The notes beneath the pieces were generated by a model that was given only the letters and a program-made list of their open reading frames with translations, had not been told where the DNA came from and ran no database searches. The position numbers and the translations under genes were made by a program. Shown here piece after piece: positions 1 through 8,736 of a DNA stretch of 64,000 nt; the stretch's first letter is position 1; the number at the start of each line of letters is the position of its first letter. The DNA lies in NCBI RefSeq assembly GCF_024169245.1, contig NZ_JALJWP010000001.1, forward strand, positions 5,689,501 to 5,753,500, written 5' to 3'. Source of the DNA: Pseudomonas koreensis (GTDB lineage Bacteria > Pseudomonadota > Gammaproteobacteria > Pseudomonadales > Pseudomonadaceae).

Positions 1-181
1 GGTGGAAGTCCTGAAGAATGAAATCGTAGGACTTCTGCGAGCACATCTTCAGCGCCTGCTCCCCAGTGTCGGCAGTATCGACATCCTTGACGCCGAGCTC
101 ACGCAACATCGAACGCACGGAACTGCGGAAATCGGAAAAATCATCGACGATCAGAAAGCTTTTTTGGTGATACGACGACAT
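1..181 (-). CDS. Response regulator receiver protein, N-terminal part (cut by window edge)
   Basis: Only the first 60 residues are inside the window, reading from an ATG at 181 down to base 1. They begin MSSYHQKSFLIVDDFSDFRS and show the receiver (REC) pattern: a hydrophobic beta strand, then the acidic pair of VDD, then a helix, and the strand YDFILQDF that should carry the phospho-acceptor Asp. The gene runs divergently from the large hybrid kinase, whose start is about 395 bases away. A kinase-regulator partnership is therefore plausible, but this is inference. The output domain lies outside the window and cannot be seen. Confidence 0.8.
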   Translation of the reverse strand, partial: MSSYHQKSFLIVDDFSDFRSSVRSMLRELGVKDVDTADTGEQALKMCSQKSYDFILQDFH

Positions 182-575
182 CGAAGATTTCCAGGCAATT
201 GAAGAAAACGAACCGAGGCGATTTCAGGCGCGCAGATGATAGCCGGAGGCCATGCGCCATCAAGCGATTTCGCTGGAGTCTGAACTCACCGTTCGGGTTA
301 TCGGCCAAAAATCCCGGGGCCTGAGGGTGCTGCTCAAGATTCTTCGTTGAGATTGTCGAAGCGTCTGAGGATCGAAATTAACAACCACTGACAACCGATC
401 ATCACACCGGCAAAATAATCGGCACGGTCGTCGTTCGCCGGATGTCAAAAACACAGGCAGCACATTTGTCCTTCAAAAGTGCAGGCAGATCCGCAAATGA
501 GGTTTATTCTGCTCAATTACCTGCGCCCCCGGACGTCCGCGATACGCTTGTACCGCCACAAAAAAGGCCGAAGTG
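182..575. promoter_or_regulatory. Intergenic region between divergent response regulator and hybrid kinase
   Basis: About 395 bases without a convincing gene. It must hold the two divergent promoters. I see no clear -10/-35 pair, sigma-54 site or long inverted repeat. A weak AAAGG Shine-Dalgarno at about 563-567 precedes the kinase start. Confidence 0.4.
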
Positions 576-3500
576 ATGACCTCGAAAACCCCTGCCTCGC
601 CCTCTGCGCCCGAACGCAAGGACCTGACACCCAGCCACCTGAATTTCCCCGTGGTGGGCATCGGCGCCTCGGCGGGCGGCCTGCAAGCGATCAATCTGTT
701 TTTCGAGCATATGCCGAAGGACAGTGGCATGGCGTTCGTGATCATTCTGCACCTGTCGCCCGATCACCAGAGCATCGCCGACCAGATCATTCAGGAATCG
801 ACGCGCATGCCGGTGCTGCAAGTGACGCAGCCGGTGCCGATCGAAAAGAACTGCGTGTACGTGATTTCTCCGGCGCACTCGCTGACGATGAATGACGGCT
901 ACCTGCGCGTCAGCCCCGCTGGCTCACCGCAAGCGCGCCACACTGCCATCGACCTGTTCTTCCGCGATCTGGCCGATGTGCATCGCGAGCGGGCTTTTTG
1001 CCTGGTGCTTTCAGGCACCGGTTCCGATGGTGCGGTGGGCTTGTCGCGAATCAAGGAACAGGGTGGCGTGACGCTGGTACAAGTGCCGGAAGACGCCGAG
1101 TTCGACGGCATGCCGCGCGCCGCCATCGAGACGCGCATGGTCGATCTGATACTGCCAGTGGTCGAGATGCCGCAGAAACTGATGGAGCTGTGGCGCAACT
1201 CTCAGAACATCAAATTACCCAGCGCCAATGATCCCGACCTGAAAGCCTTGAAGCCTGCAAACGAACACGAAGCGTCGATCGCCGAACAACGCCTGCATGA
1301 GATCCTGTTGTACCTGCGCAGCAGCACCGGTCACGATTTCAAACACTACAAGCGCGCCACCGTGCTGCGCCGCATCGAGCGGCGCATGCAGGTCACCAGC
1401 CAGTCTGACCTCGGCGCCTATTACGACTACCTGCAAAATACCCCGGAAGAATCCAAGGCCCTGCTCGGCGACATGCTGATCGGCGTGACCAATTTCTTCC
1501 GTGACCGCGAAGCCTTCGAAGCCCTTGAGCGCGATGTGCTGCCGCAACTGGTGCAATCGGTTGCCGACTCGTCGGAAAAAGAAGAATTGCGCGTCTGGTC
1601 TGCCGGCTGCTCGACCGGCGAAGAAGCCTACAGCCTGGCGATCCTGCTCGATGATCAGATGCAGGTACAAAGCAGCAAGGCCAACCTGCAAGTGTTCGCC
1701 ACCGATATCGACGAACGCGCCATCACCACTGGCCGCGCCGGCACCTATCCGCAAGCCATCGTCACCGACGTACCGCCAACACGCCTTCGGCATTATTTCG
1801 TCAAAGACGATGACCACTACCGGATCCGCAAGGAAATCCGCGAGAAAGTGCTGTTCGCCAAGCACAGCCTGTTGTCCGATCCGCCGTTCTCGCAGATCGA
1901 CCTGATCGTTTGCCGCAATCTGCTGATTTACCTGGATCGCGAGGTGCAGCGGGAAATCCTGCAGATGTTCCACTTCGCCCTGCGACCGGGCGGTTTCCTG
2001 TTTCTCGGCACCTCGGAAAGCGCCGATGCCTGCCATGAACTGTTCGCGCCAGTGGACAAGCGCAACCGCATCTTCCGCGCCAAGACCGGTACCGCGAACA
2101 GCCGCCGCACCCCGACCATGCCGCGTGGCGGTTACATGCGCACCAGCGTTTCCCGACCGCCATCGAAAGCCATCGAGCCCGTCAAGCTGTCGTTTGCCGA
2201 TATCCACCGCCGCGCCATAGAACGCTTCGCCCCGCCGAGCATTATCGTCGACACCAACGCCGATATCCTTCACATGAGCGAAGCCGCCGGGCGCTTCCTG
2301 CGGCATGTCGGCGGCGAGCTGTCACGCAACCTGCTGACGCTGATCCTGCCGGAACTGCGCCTGGAAATTCGCACGACGCTGTTCCAGGTGCAGCAAAGCA
2401 ACCTCACCGTGCGCTCGCGTGAAGTGCTGCTCAAGCGCGAGGAGCGTCAGTACCGCATCACGCTGATTGCGCAGCCATACAAGGACGACGACTTCGACAG
2501 CGAGTGCGTGCTGGTGACCTTCGATGAAACGGAGATCGACGCGCACGAGCAGGCGCTGACCACGGTGCTGCAGACTGAAAGCCAGGTGCTCTCGAATCTG
2601 GAACGTGAGCTGCAACGCACCAAATTGCATTTGCAGGACACCATCGAACAGTCGGAAATCTCCAGCGAAGAGCTCAAGGCTTCCAACGAGGAGATGCAGG
2701 CGATCAACGAAGAACTGCGCTCGGCCACCGAAGAGCTCGAGACCAGCAAGGAAGAGTTGCAGTCAATCAATGAAGAGCTGTTGACGGTCAACTACGAGCT
2801 GAAGACCAAAGTCGAAGAAACCGACAAGGTCAACGATTATCTGACCAATCTGATCGCTTCTACCGACATTGCTACGGTGTTCGTCGATCGCAGCATGCGC
2901 ATCAAATGGTTCACGCCGCGCGCCACCGACATCTTCAGCATGTTGCCGGTAGACACCGGCCGTTCACTGCTGGATATCACCCATCGCCTGAATTACCCGG
3001 CGATGACCGAGGACGCGGCGCAAGTGTTCGAATCGCTGAACATGATCGAACGCGAGGTCAACAGTACCGATAACCGCTGGTACATCGCCCGCTTGCTGCC
3101 CTATCGCTCCAGCGAAGACCACATCGACGGCACCGTGTTGACCTTCATCGACATCAGCAAACGCCGCGAAGCCGAGGAAGAGCTGCGCCTGGGCGAAGAA
3201 CGCATGCGACTGGTCGCTGAGAGTACACGTGATTACGCGATTATCATCCTCGATGAAATGGGTGCGATCACCAGTTGGAACAAAGGCGCTGAACTGATCT
3301 TTGGCCACAGCAAAAACGAGGCCGAAGGTCAGTACTACGATTTCATCTTCACAGCCGAAGACCGTGCTGCCGGCATGGCTGAAAGTGAATTGTCCACCGC
3401 CCGCCAGCACGGCCGCTCTGAGGATGAGCGCTGGCATGTGCGCAAGGATGGCAGCCGTTTCTTCTGCAGCGGCGAGGTCACCTTGCTCAGCGGCGATCGC

Positions 3501-4712
3501 TTGCAAGGCTATGTGAAAATCGCCCGCGACCTGACCGGGCACAAGCGCCAGCAGGATGAACAGAGCAAGGAACTGGCGCAGACGCGCAATACGGTGTCCC
3601 TGCGTGATGAGTTCTTTGCGGTCATGTCCCACGAACTCAAGCATCCGTTGAATCTGATTCAGCTCAACGCCGAACTGCTGCGGCGCCTGCCGATGATCCG
3701 TACTGCCGGCCCGGCGACCAAAGCGGTCAACACCATTTGCGATGCAGTGAACAGTCAGGCGCGGATCATCGACGACCTGCTTGATGTAGCACGGGTACGC
3801 ACCGGCAAGCTCAAACTGCAATTGGCGCGTGTCGATCTGAGCGCGGTTCTGCGTGACATCCACACGGTGGTGCTCAATGAGCAGCACGCCACGCGCATCG
3901 ACCTGCAATTGCCTGAAGTACCGTTGATCATTCATGCCGACCCGACCCGGGTCGAGCAGATCATCTGGAATCTGGTCAACAATGCCTTGAAGTTCACGCC
4001 ACCGAGCGGGCGCATTGAATTGATCGCCAGCAAGAGCGGGAAAATGGCGCAACTGGACATCAAGGACAACGGCGTCGGCATCGCTGCGGAAAACCTCGAA
4101 CACGTCTTCGATCTGTTCGGCCAGGCGGAAAAACAGCACACCAACCATCAACGTGAAGGCTTGGGCATCGGCCTGTCACTGGTGCGGCAACTGACCGAAG
4201 CCCAGCACGGCACGGTGAAGGTTGCTTCGCCGGGGCTGGGCGCCGGTTGTACCTTCACCGTTCGGCTGCCGTTGTCGACTGATGTCGAGGAAACCACAGC
4301 GACGGCAGAGGTAGAACAGGCTTTCGGCAAGCTCGACGGCTTGAGCATCCTGTTGGTCGACGACTCGCCGGAAGTGCTGGAGACCTTGAAGCTGCTGCTG
4401 GAAATGGAAGATGCCGACGTGACAGCCTTCGATCATCCGGTGGCAGCGCTGAAAGCAGCTGAGACCACGCGCTACGATCTGATCATCTCCGACCTCGGCA
4501 TGCCGGTCATGACTGGCTATGAACTGATGACCGCATTGCGCAAGCTGCCGCTGGTGAGGAACGTTCCAGCCATCGCCCTGACCGGCTATGGCACCCAGAG
4601 TGATATGCAGAAGTCCCGTGAAGCCGGGTTCGATCAGCACTTGGGCAAACCAGTGGCGTACGACGACCTGATTGAAACCATCGAGGCGTTGCGCCGTTCG
4701 GAGTTGCTGTAA
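576..4712 (+). CDS. CheB/CheR fusion with PAS domains and hybrid histidine kinase
   Basis: A 1378-residue soluble multidomain signalling protein. Domains in order: CheB-type methylesterase (about 20-210, with GASAGG Ser32, His59 in HLSPDH and Asp151 in SGTGSDG forming the expected catalytic triad); CheR-type methyltransferase (about 235-500, with the SAM-binding motif AGCSTGEEAYSLA); a long Glu-rich coiled coil rich in EEL repeats (about 660-750); two PAS domains (about 750-1000); a HisKA domain with phospho-acceptor His1019 in MSHELKHP; an HATPase domain; and a C-terminal receiver with phospho-acceptor Asp1306 in ISDLGMP. No membrane segments are visible. A GTG lies one codon upstream of the chosen ATG; the ATG has better spacing from AAAGG. 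Such fusions are known in pseudomonads and are thought to couple methylation chemistry to phosphorelay. The substrate is unknown. The divergent regulator may be its partner. Confidence 0.92.
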   Translation: MTSKTPASPSAPERKDLTPSHLNFPVVGIGASAGGLQAINLFFEHMPKDSGMAFVIILHLSPDHQSIADQIIQESTRMPVLQVTQPVPIEKNCVYVISPAHSLTMNDGYLRVSPAGSPQARHTAIDLFFRDLADVHRERAFCLVLSGTGSDGAVGLSRIKEQGGVTLVQVPEDAEFDGMPRAAIETRMVDLILPVVEMPQKLMELWRNSQNIKLPSANDPDLKALKPANEHEASIAEQRLHEILLYLRSSTGHDFKHYKRATVLRRIERRMQVTSQSDLGAYYDYLQNTPEESKALLGDMLIGVTNFFRDREAFEALERDVLPQLVQSVADSSEKEELRVWSAGCSTGEEAYSLAILLDDQMQVQSSKANLQVFATDIDERAITTGRAGTYPQAIVTDVPPTRLRHYFVKDDDHYRIRKEIREKVLFAKHSLLSDPPFSQIDLIVCRNLLIYLDREVQREILQMFHFALRPGGFLFLGTSESADACHELFAPVDKRNRIFRAKTGTANSRRTPTMPRGGYMRTSVSRPPSKAIEPVKLSFADIHRRAIERFAPPSIIVDTNADILHMSEAAGRFLRHVGGELSRNLLTLILPELRLEIRTTLFQVQQSNLTVRSREVLLKREERQYRITLIAQPYKDDDFDSECVLVTFDETEIDAHEQALTTVLQTESQVLSNLERELQRTKLHLQDTIEQSEISSEELKASNEEMQAINEELRSATEELETSKEELQSINEELLTVNYELKTKVEETDKVNDYLTNLIASTDIATVFVDRSMRIKWFTPRATDIFSMLPVDTGRSLLDITHRLNYPAMTEDAAQVFESLNMIEREVNSTDNRWYIARLLPYRSSEDHIDGTVLTFIDISKRREAEEELRLGEERMRLVAESTRDYAIIILDEMGAITSWNKGAELIFGHSKNEAEGQYYDFIFTAEDRAAGMAESELSTARQHGRSEDERWHVRKDGSRFFCSGEVTLLSGDRLQGYVKIARDLTGHKRQQDEQSKELAQTRNTVSLRDEFFAVMSHELKHPLNLIQLNAELLRRLPMIRTAGPATKAVNTICDAVNSQARIIDDLLDVARVRTGKLKLQLARVDLSAVLRDIHTVVLNEQHATRIDLQLPEVPLIIHADPTRVEQIIWNLVNNALKFTPPSGRIELIASKSGKMAQLDIKDNGVGIAAENLEHVFDLFGQAEKQHTNHQREGLGIGLSLVRQLTEAQHGTVKVASPGLGAGCTFTVRLPLSTDVEETTATAEVEQAFGKLDGLSILLVDDSPEVLETLKLLLEMEDADVTAFDHPVAALKAAETTRYDLIISDLGMPVMTGYELMTALRKLPLVRNVPAIALTGYGTQSDMQKSREAGFDQHLGKPVAYDDLIETIEALRRSELL

Positions 4713-4733
4713 AGCGCGCCAGCGCGCCAACGC

Positions 4734-4780
4734 AAAAAGCCCCGCCGCACGAGTAAGTGCGACGGGGCTTTTTGTTTTTT
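4734..4780 (+). terminator. Rho-independent terminator after the hybrid kinase
   Basis: A strong GC-rich hairpin (AGCCCCG...CGGGGCT) preceded by A5 and followed by a long T-rich tract. It lies 22 bases after the kinase stop. The A tract on the other side means it could also act for minus-strand transcripts, including the adjacent tRNA. Confidence 0.9.
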
Positions 4781-4787
4781 GAAGAGG

Positions 4788-4864
4788 TGGTGTCCCAGGC
4801 GGGGTTCGAACCTGCAACCTTCCCCTTAGGAGGGGGATGCTCTATCCAATTGAGCTACTGAGAC
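4788..4864 (-). tRNA. tRNA-Arg (anticodon CCT)
   Basis: A full cloverleaf can be drawn on the minus strand: acceptor GTCTCAG/CTGGGAC, D arm GCTC...GAGC, anticodon stem TCCCC/GGGGA around loop CTCCTAA (anticodon CCT, reading AGG), T loop TTCGAAC, and an encoded 3' CCA. The T stem has one apparent A-C mismatch. Length 77 bases. Confidence 0.93.
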
Positions 4865-5104
4865 ACTGATCGACGCGGCCTGTACACGGTGCGACAGACG
4901 GCGTGCATGTTAACGGCCAGCCCCTGTTTTGTCATGTCGTCCGTAGGGCTTTTTAAGTGTAGGCAAGCGCCCTGCAAGATTGCGGGAACTTTTACCGGGC
5001 AAATTGCACTACGAGAAAATGCAGTCATTGCAGATTGCAATCACCGTCGCCCTAAAAACCCCACCAAACCCTTGTTTTTAAAGGACTTGTTAGCCGTTAC
5101 ACTG

Positions 5105-5122
5105 TTGGCACGGCTGCTGCTT
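5105..5122 (+). promoter_or_regulatory. Sigma-54 (RpoN) type -24/-12 promoter
   Basis: TTGGCACGGCTGCTGC matches the -24/-12 consensus (TTGGCACG-N4-TTGC) with one mismatch, and the GG and GC elements are exactly 10 bases apart. It lies about 30 bases upstream of the Shine-Dalgarno of the small gene at 5163, on the same strand. Confidence 0.55.
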
Positions 5123-5162
5123 TGCCTGTTCTATCAAAAAGAACAATTTGGAGCGTCGTGCC

Positions 5163-5396
5163 ATGAACAGCACCCTCTTGCTTGCAAACGCAGCGGCTTT
5201 GGCTTTCTTGCTCGGATCGCATTTTTTTCCCAAGGCTGACGTCGAGCAGCCAGTGGCGCAGCGCATGCCGCATTACCTGCAGGTGCAGAAAGCGCCGCAG
5301 TGGGCAGTTTTGAATGAACGCAGCGACGCTTCTACGCAAATGGTCAGCGAGCCCGAGCAAGCCTCGGCGCCAACCACCGAACGTCTGGTTTTTTGA
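5163..5396 (+). CDS. Small hypothetical protein with N-terminal hydrophobic segment
   Basis: 77 residues beginning MNSTLLLANAAALAFLLGSHF, so it has one N-terminal membrane or signal segment followed by a short hydrophilic tail. GGAG at 5151-5154 decides the ATG at 5163. The sequence is not one I recognise. It is followed after 20 bases by a second small membrane gene, and both probably share the sigma-54 type promoter at 5105. No function can be assigned. Confidence 0.7.
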   Translation: MNSTLLLANAAALAFLLGSHFFPKADVEQPVAQRMPHYLQVQKAPQWAVLNERSDASTQMVSEPEQASAPTTERLVF

Positions 5397-5416
5397 AATA
5401 TCTTCAGGAGTACAAC

Positions 5417-5596
5417 ATGTCCAAATCAGCGACAGGATTTCTGATCCTCGCTTTACTGAGTGGCGTTACCCATCTGGCGCTGTTCGAGGAGACGGAAGTC
5501 ACCTTGCCTCTGGTTGGCTGTGGCGTGTTTGCGGTGCTGTTCGTGCTGGCTCTGATCGCCGGCCGCAAGATTAAATTCGATCCGGTTCTGCGTTGA
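5417..5596 (+). CDS. Small membrane protein, two hydrophobic segments
   Basis: 59 residues starting MSKSATGFLILALLSGV, preceded by a clear AGGAG at 5406-5410. Two hydrophobic stretches (about residues 7-23 and 30-48) separated by a short acidic turn (FEETE), ending in a basic tail (GRKIKFDPVLR), suggest a small inner-membrane hairpin protein. It follows the 5163 gene closely and overlaps the convergent phnN gene by 26 bases. I cannot name the family. Confidence 0.7.
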   Translation: MSKSATGFLILALLSGVTHLALFEETEVTLPLVGCGVFAVLFVLALIAGRKIKFDPVLR

Positions 5597-6140
5597 GCCG
5601 AATCAATTTCAGTAGCGCGGAAACAGCGGCAGCAAGGTCGCCAGAATTGTCGATCTGATGGACGGGGCTGTCGCTGGATCTCCGGTCTTTGAACAGCGCG
5701 TTACGCGCCAGCCTGGCATCGATCTGCTCAGGGGTCTCCCGACCCCGCCTGAGCAGGCGCTGGCGCAGAACCTCGTCGTTGACCGTCAGCAGGATCGGTA
5801 CGAGGGTCGGGTACAACTCCATCGCTTGGCGCAGGTTTGCTCTTGAACCATTGACCAGGACATGGCGCCCACCTCGCAACCATTGATCCATTTCCCTGGG
5901 AATGCCGTACGACAGGCCATTTGCTTGCCAGGCCAGGGAAAACGCGCCGACCTGCTGTTGCCGGTCGAACTCTTGCGGCGTCACGCCAATTGCATCCTCG
6001 CCTACCGACTCCGCTGATCGGGTGATCACCCGACGCATGATTTCGCAGTTCAACTCACGCAATGGCTCACGCGATGCGTCGATCAGGCTGTCCTTGCCCG
6101 AACCGGACGGCCCCATCAGGTAAAAAAGCTTGCCATCCAT
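5571..6140 (-). CDS. phnN: Ribose 1,5-bisphosphate phosphokinase PhnN
   Basis: 189 residues with a P-loop near the start (LMGPSGSGKDSL), the RVITR segment and the GREMxxW-like region of guanylate-kinase-fold PhnN proteins. PhnN converts ribose 1,5-bisphosphate to PRPP in the carbon-phosphorus lyase pathway. The ATG at 6140 is chosen because GGAGGG stands 10 bases upstream; a TTG 18 bases further up is in frame but lies inside that site. It is odd that no other phn gene is adjacent, so it appears to be a detached copy. The enzyme may serve PRPP salvage here. Confidence 0.85.
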   Translation of the reverse strand: MDGKLFYLMGPSGSGKDSLIDASREPLRELNCEIMRRVITRSAESVGEDAIGVTPQEFDRQQQVGAFSLAWQANGLSYGIPREMDQWLRGGRHVLVNGSRANLRQAMELYPTLVPILLTVNDEVLRQRLLRRGRETPEQIDARLARNALFKDRRSSDSPVHQIDNSGDLAAAVSALLKLIRLNAEPDRI

Positions 6141-6302
6141 CCTGTAAACGCCCTCCAACGGGACCTGCCCCTAGTAAATCGGCAATTTGCCACTATCCTG
6201 TACATATAGGGATCAAGGTAGTGAGCCGCATAGCATGCACGTTCCAAGGTCTTCGGACATCAACAGATGTGCATGTAAAAGCGGGCAGCGATACGGAAGG
6301 AT

Positions 6303-6333
6303 GGAAAGTTTTCCAACCAGTCCGCATTTCTGA
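6303..6333 (+). promoter_or_regulatory. Possible AlgU (sigma-22) promoter of amrZ
   Basis: GGAAAGTT at 6303-6310 and TCTGA at 6329-6333 resemble the AlgU consensus GAACTT-N16/17-TCTGA, although the spacer is 18 and the -35 element is imperfect. In P. aeruginosa amrZ is AlgU-dependent, which supports the reading. Confidence 0.4.
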
Positions 6334-6344
6334 CAACTGGTGCT

Positions 6345-6355
6345 GGCATTACGCC
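6345..6355 (+). promoter_or_regulatory. AmrZ operator (autoregulation)
   Basis: GGCATTACGCC fits the known AmrZ site type (GGCAWWACGCC) exactly. It lies just downstream of the putative AlgU promoter and about 170 bases before amrZ, where bound AmrZ could repress its own transcription. Confidence 0.7.
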
Positions 6356-6411
6356 TTTACCCGGATCAATATTTGTCACAGAATTGACGCCAATGATCTG
6401 GCAATTTTGAG

Positions 6412-6426
6412 GCATGATGCCGGCCT
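6412..6426 (+). promoter_or_regulatory. Possible second AmrZ operator
   Basis: GGCATGATGCCGGCC starts like the AmrZ site at 6345 and is partly palindromic, 67 bases downstream of the first site. Two sites are known in the P. aeruginosa amrZ promoter. The match is weaker here. Confidence 0.35.
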
Positions 6427-6527
6427 CTTAACAATTCAGGTTGAACCAATTGGTCTGGATGCTTGTCCTACCACACATCCTGCGGCCAATCCCGAGAACC
6501 GCTCCCCTGAACTAACCGGTTAAATAT

Positions 6528-6854
6528 ATGCGCCCATTGAAACAGGCAATTTATTCCAGCCGTACGGCTGACAAGTTTGTCGTACGTCTGCCAGACGGAA
6601 TGCGTGAACGCATTGCCGAGGTGGCTCGCAATCATCATCGCAGCATGAACTCCGAGATCATTGCGCGCCTTGAGCAGAGTCTTATTCAGGAAGGCGCACT
6701 GGGCGAAGAACTGAGCATGCGCCTGGACAGTCCAGAGCTGTCGCTGCATGAGCGTGAGCTGTTGCAACGCTTCCGTCAGCTTTCGCATCGCCAGCAAAAC
6801 GCTCTGGTGTCGCTGATCGCCCACGACGCCGAAATGGCCGCAGACGCGTCCTGA
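6528..6854 (+). CDS. amrZ: AmrZ (AlgZ) ribbon-helix-helix regulator
   Basis: 108 residues beginning [20 protein letters not shown], nearly the same as P. aeruginosa AmrZ. It has an extended N-terminus, an Arc-type ribbon-helix-helix core ([17 protein letters not shown]...[10 protein letters not shown], residues about 17-55) and the C-terminal tetramerisation region ending in [16 protein letters not shown]. AmrZ controls alginate, exopolysaccharide, c-di-GMP and flagellar genes, repressing motility. Start and length match the family. The upstream region carries matching AmrZ boxes, so it is probably autoregulated. A terminator follows directly, so it is monocistronic. Confidence 0.96.
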   Translation: MRPLKQAIYSSRTADKFVVRLPDGMRERIAEVARNHHRSMNSEIIARLEQSLIQEGALGEELSMRLDSPELSLHERELLQRFRQLSHRQQNALVSLIAHDAEMAADAS

Positions 6855-6872
6855 GTTATACCGAACACATTG

Positions 6873-6900
6873 AAGCCAGCTTGATTGCTGGCTTTTTTTT
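6873..6900 (+). terminator. Rho-independent terminator of amrZ
   Basis: Hairpin AAGCCAGC-TTGATT-GCTGGCTT followed by T8, 19 bases after the amrZ stop. Confidence 0.92.
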
Positions 6901-6927
6901 GCCTCGGTTTTGAGTTTTCACAGGCGT

Positions 6928-6955
6928 AAAAAAGCCCGTCGATCTGACGGGCCTT
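6928..6955 (-). terminator. Rho-independent terminator of mgtE
   Basis: On the minus strand, GGCCCGTC-AGATC-GACGGGCT followed by six T, 18 bases after the mgtE stop. It stands back to back with the amrZ terminator. Confidence 0.9.
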
Positions 6956-6972
6956 TGCACAGCACAGCTGCT

Positions 6973-8415
6973 TCAGAGCAGGAAAATTGTCGCCAGCCCG
7001 AGGAAGATGAAGAAGCCACCGCTGTCGGTCATTGCGGTGATCATCACACTGGCGCCCATTGCCGGGTCGCGGCCCATCTTCGCCAGCGTCATCGGGATCA
7101 ACACGCCCATCAATGCCGCCAGCAACAGGTTGAGCGTCATCGCTGCGGTCATCACCACGCCGAGCGACCAACTGCCGTAGAGCATGTAAGCGACTACACC
7201 GATCACCCCGCCCCAGACCAGACCGTTGATCAAGCCGACGGCCAGTTCTTTGCGCATCAAGCGCGAGGTGTTGCCGGTGCTGACCTGATCCAGCGCCATG
7301 GCGCGCACGATCATGGTGATGGTCTGGTTGCCGGAGTTGCCGCCGATACCTGCGACGATCGGCATCAACGCCGCCAGTGCCACCAGTTTTTCGATCGAGC
7401 CTTCGAACAGACCGATCACCCGCGATGCCACGAACGCAGTAATCAGGTTCACCGCCAGCCACGCCCAACGGTTGCGCAGGGATTTCCACACTGAAGCGAA
7501 AATGTCTTCCTCTTCACGCAGACCGGCCATGTTGAGGACTTCGCTTTCGCTTTCCTCACGGATCAGGTCGACCATTTCATCGATGGTCAGACGGCCGATC
7601 AGTTTGCCGTTCTTGTCGACTACCGGCGCGGAGATCAAGTCGTAACGCTCGAACGCCTGAGCGGCGTCGTAGGCATCCTCGTCCGGGTGGAAGCTCACCG
7701 GATCGCTGGCCATCACTTCCGCGACCTGCTTCTCCGGATCGTTGACCAGCAGACGCTTGATCGGCAGCACACCTTTGAGCACGCCGTCGTAATCGACCAC
7801 AAACAGTTTGTCGGTATGACCAGGCAGCTCTTTGAGGCGACGCAGGTAACGCAGAACCACTTCAAGGCTGACGTCCTCACGGATCGTCACCATCTCGAAG
7901 TCCATCAGCGCACCGACCTGATCCTCGTCGTAGGACAGGGCCGAGCGCACGCGTTCGCGCTGCTGGTTATCCAGACTCTCCATCAGCTCATGGACAACGT
8001 CTCGCGGCAGCTCGGAGGCCAGGTCAGCGAGTTCGTCGGCGTCCATGTCCTTGGCGGCGGCCAGGAGCTCGTGATCGTCCATGTCGGCGATGAGCGTTTC
8101 ACGGACGGAATCGGAGACTTCGAGAAGAATGTCGCCGTCGCGGTCGGCCTTGACCAGTTGCCAGAGCGTCAGACGATCGTCCAGCGGCAAGGCTTCGAGA
8201 ATGTAGGCGACGTCGGCGGAGTGCAGATCATCGAGCTTGCGTTGCAGCTCGACGAGATTTTGCCGGTGAACCAGGTTTTCCACCCGGTCGTGATGCGGAC
8301 CTTCCTGGCGATGAGTCAGGTCTTCAACGACACGCTGGCGCTGCAGCAACTCGACGACCTGAGCCAGGCGGTCCTGCAGGCTTTCCTGTGTTTTCTTTAC
8401 TTCGATTTCGGACAT
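6973..8415 (-). CDS. mgtE: Magnesium transporter MgtE
   Basis: 480 residues. The N-terminal helical MgtE_N domain (about 35-135) is rich in acidic residues. A pair of CBS domains (about 140-265) contains DKLFVVDYDGVLKGVLP and LIGRLTIDEMVDLI. Five membrane helices follow (about 290-480) with the pore signature GIGGNSGNQ. This is a Mg2+ channel gated by cytoplasmic Mg2+ through the acidic N and CBS domains. The start MSEIEVKKTQ at 8415 has a purine-rich GGGAGTGGAG upstream; an in-frame start ten codons earlier is less likely. It has its own terminator and a leader of about 320 bases. Confidence 0.93.
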   Translation of the reverse strand: MSEIEVKKTQESLQDRLAQVVELLQRQRVVEDLTHRQEGPHHDRVENLVHRQNLVELQRKLDDLHSADVAYILEALPLDDRLTLWQLVKADRDGDILLEVSDSVRETLIADMDDHELLAAAKDMDADELADLASELPRDVVHELMESLDNQQRERVRSALSYDEDQVGALMDFEMVTIREDVSLEVVLRYLRRLKELPGHTDKLFVVDYDGVLKGVLPIKRLLVNDPEKQVAEVMASDPVSFHPDEDAYDAAQAFERYDLISAPVVDKNGKLIGRLTIDEMVDLIREESESEVLNMAGLREEEDIFASVWKSLRNRWAWLAVNLITAFVASRVIGLFEGSIEKLVALAALMPIVAGIGGNSGNQTITMIVRAMALDQVSTGNTSRLMRKELAVGLINGLVWGGVIGVVAYMLYGSWSLGVVMTAAMTLNLLLAALMGVLIPMTLAKMGRDPAMGASVMITAMTDSGGFFIFLGLATIFLL

Positions 8416-8736
8416 AGGCGAACTCCACTCCCAGCAGCGGGGCACGCCGGAAGGATCAATCAGTCAATTCATGATTGGTGAAACGGTTTACTGAACAACT
8501 ACTGGGTAAGTCCATGGAGGTTTTCCATAAGCCCCGGCGGGGCTGACGGGCGCAATGATACACGCCTGACGGTTTAAAACGTTGAAAAAATCACGGCTGA
8601 AACAAGCGCTTGCGAAACAAACCTGAGCGCCTTCCTGATCCGTGCAAATGCGACGACTCATCTTGAAAAGAAAACACACCGGCAATGCAAAAAGCAGCGA
8701 CTACCCTTGAGCGTAGATCGTCATGGAGGACATCGA
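8416..8736. promoter_or_regulatory. Intergenic region between mgtE and the DUF4124-type gene
   Basis: About 320 bases. On the mgtE side there is a compact hairpin AGCCCCGGCGGGGCT near 8530-8544, which could form in the mgtE leader. No known magnesium riboswitch pattern is recognised. The rest shows nothing clear apart from GGAGGA at 8725-8730, the ribosome site of the next gene. Confidence 0.4.

Larger units (their letters stand above)
6141..6527. promoter_or_regulatory. Long upstream region of amrZ
   Basis: 387 bases without a gene, holding the control signals for amrZ and the start of the divergent phnN transcript. The two AmrZ-like sites and the AlgU-like promoter are listed separately. 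Nothing else clear is seen. Confidence 0.6.

Noticed and set aside
1215..2306. Minus-strand open frame inside the CheB/CheR hybrid kinase, and similar ones at 2964-4151
   Set aside because: They mirror the coding frame and lack starts with ribosome sites or recognisable domains.
4788..4864. tRNA-Arg(CCT) as an attachment site of an integrated element
   Set aside because: No integrase gene and no direct repeat of the tRNA end were found nearby.
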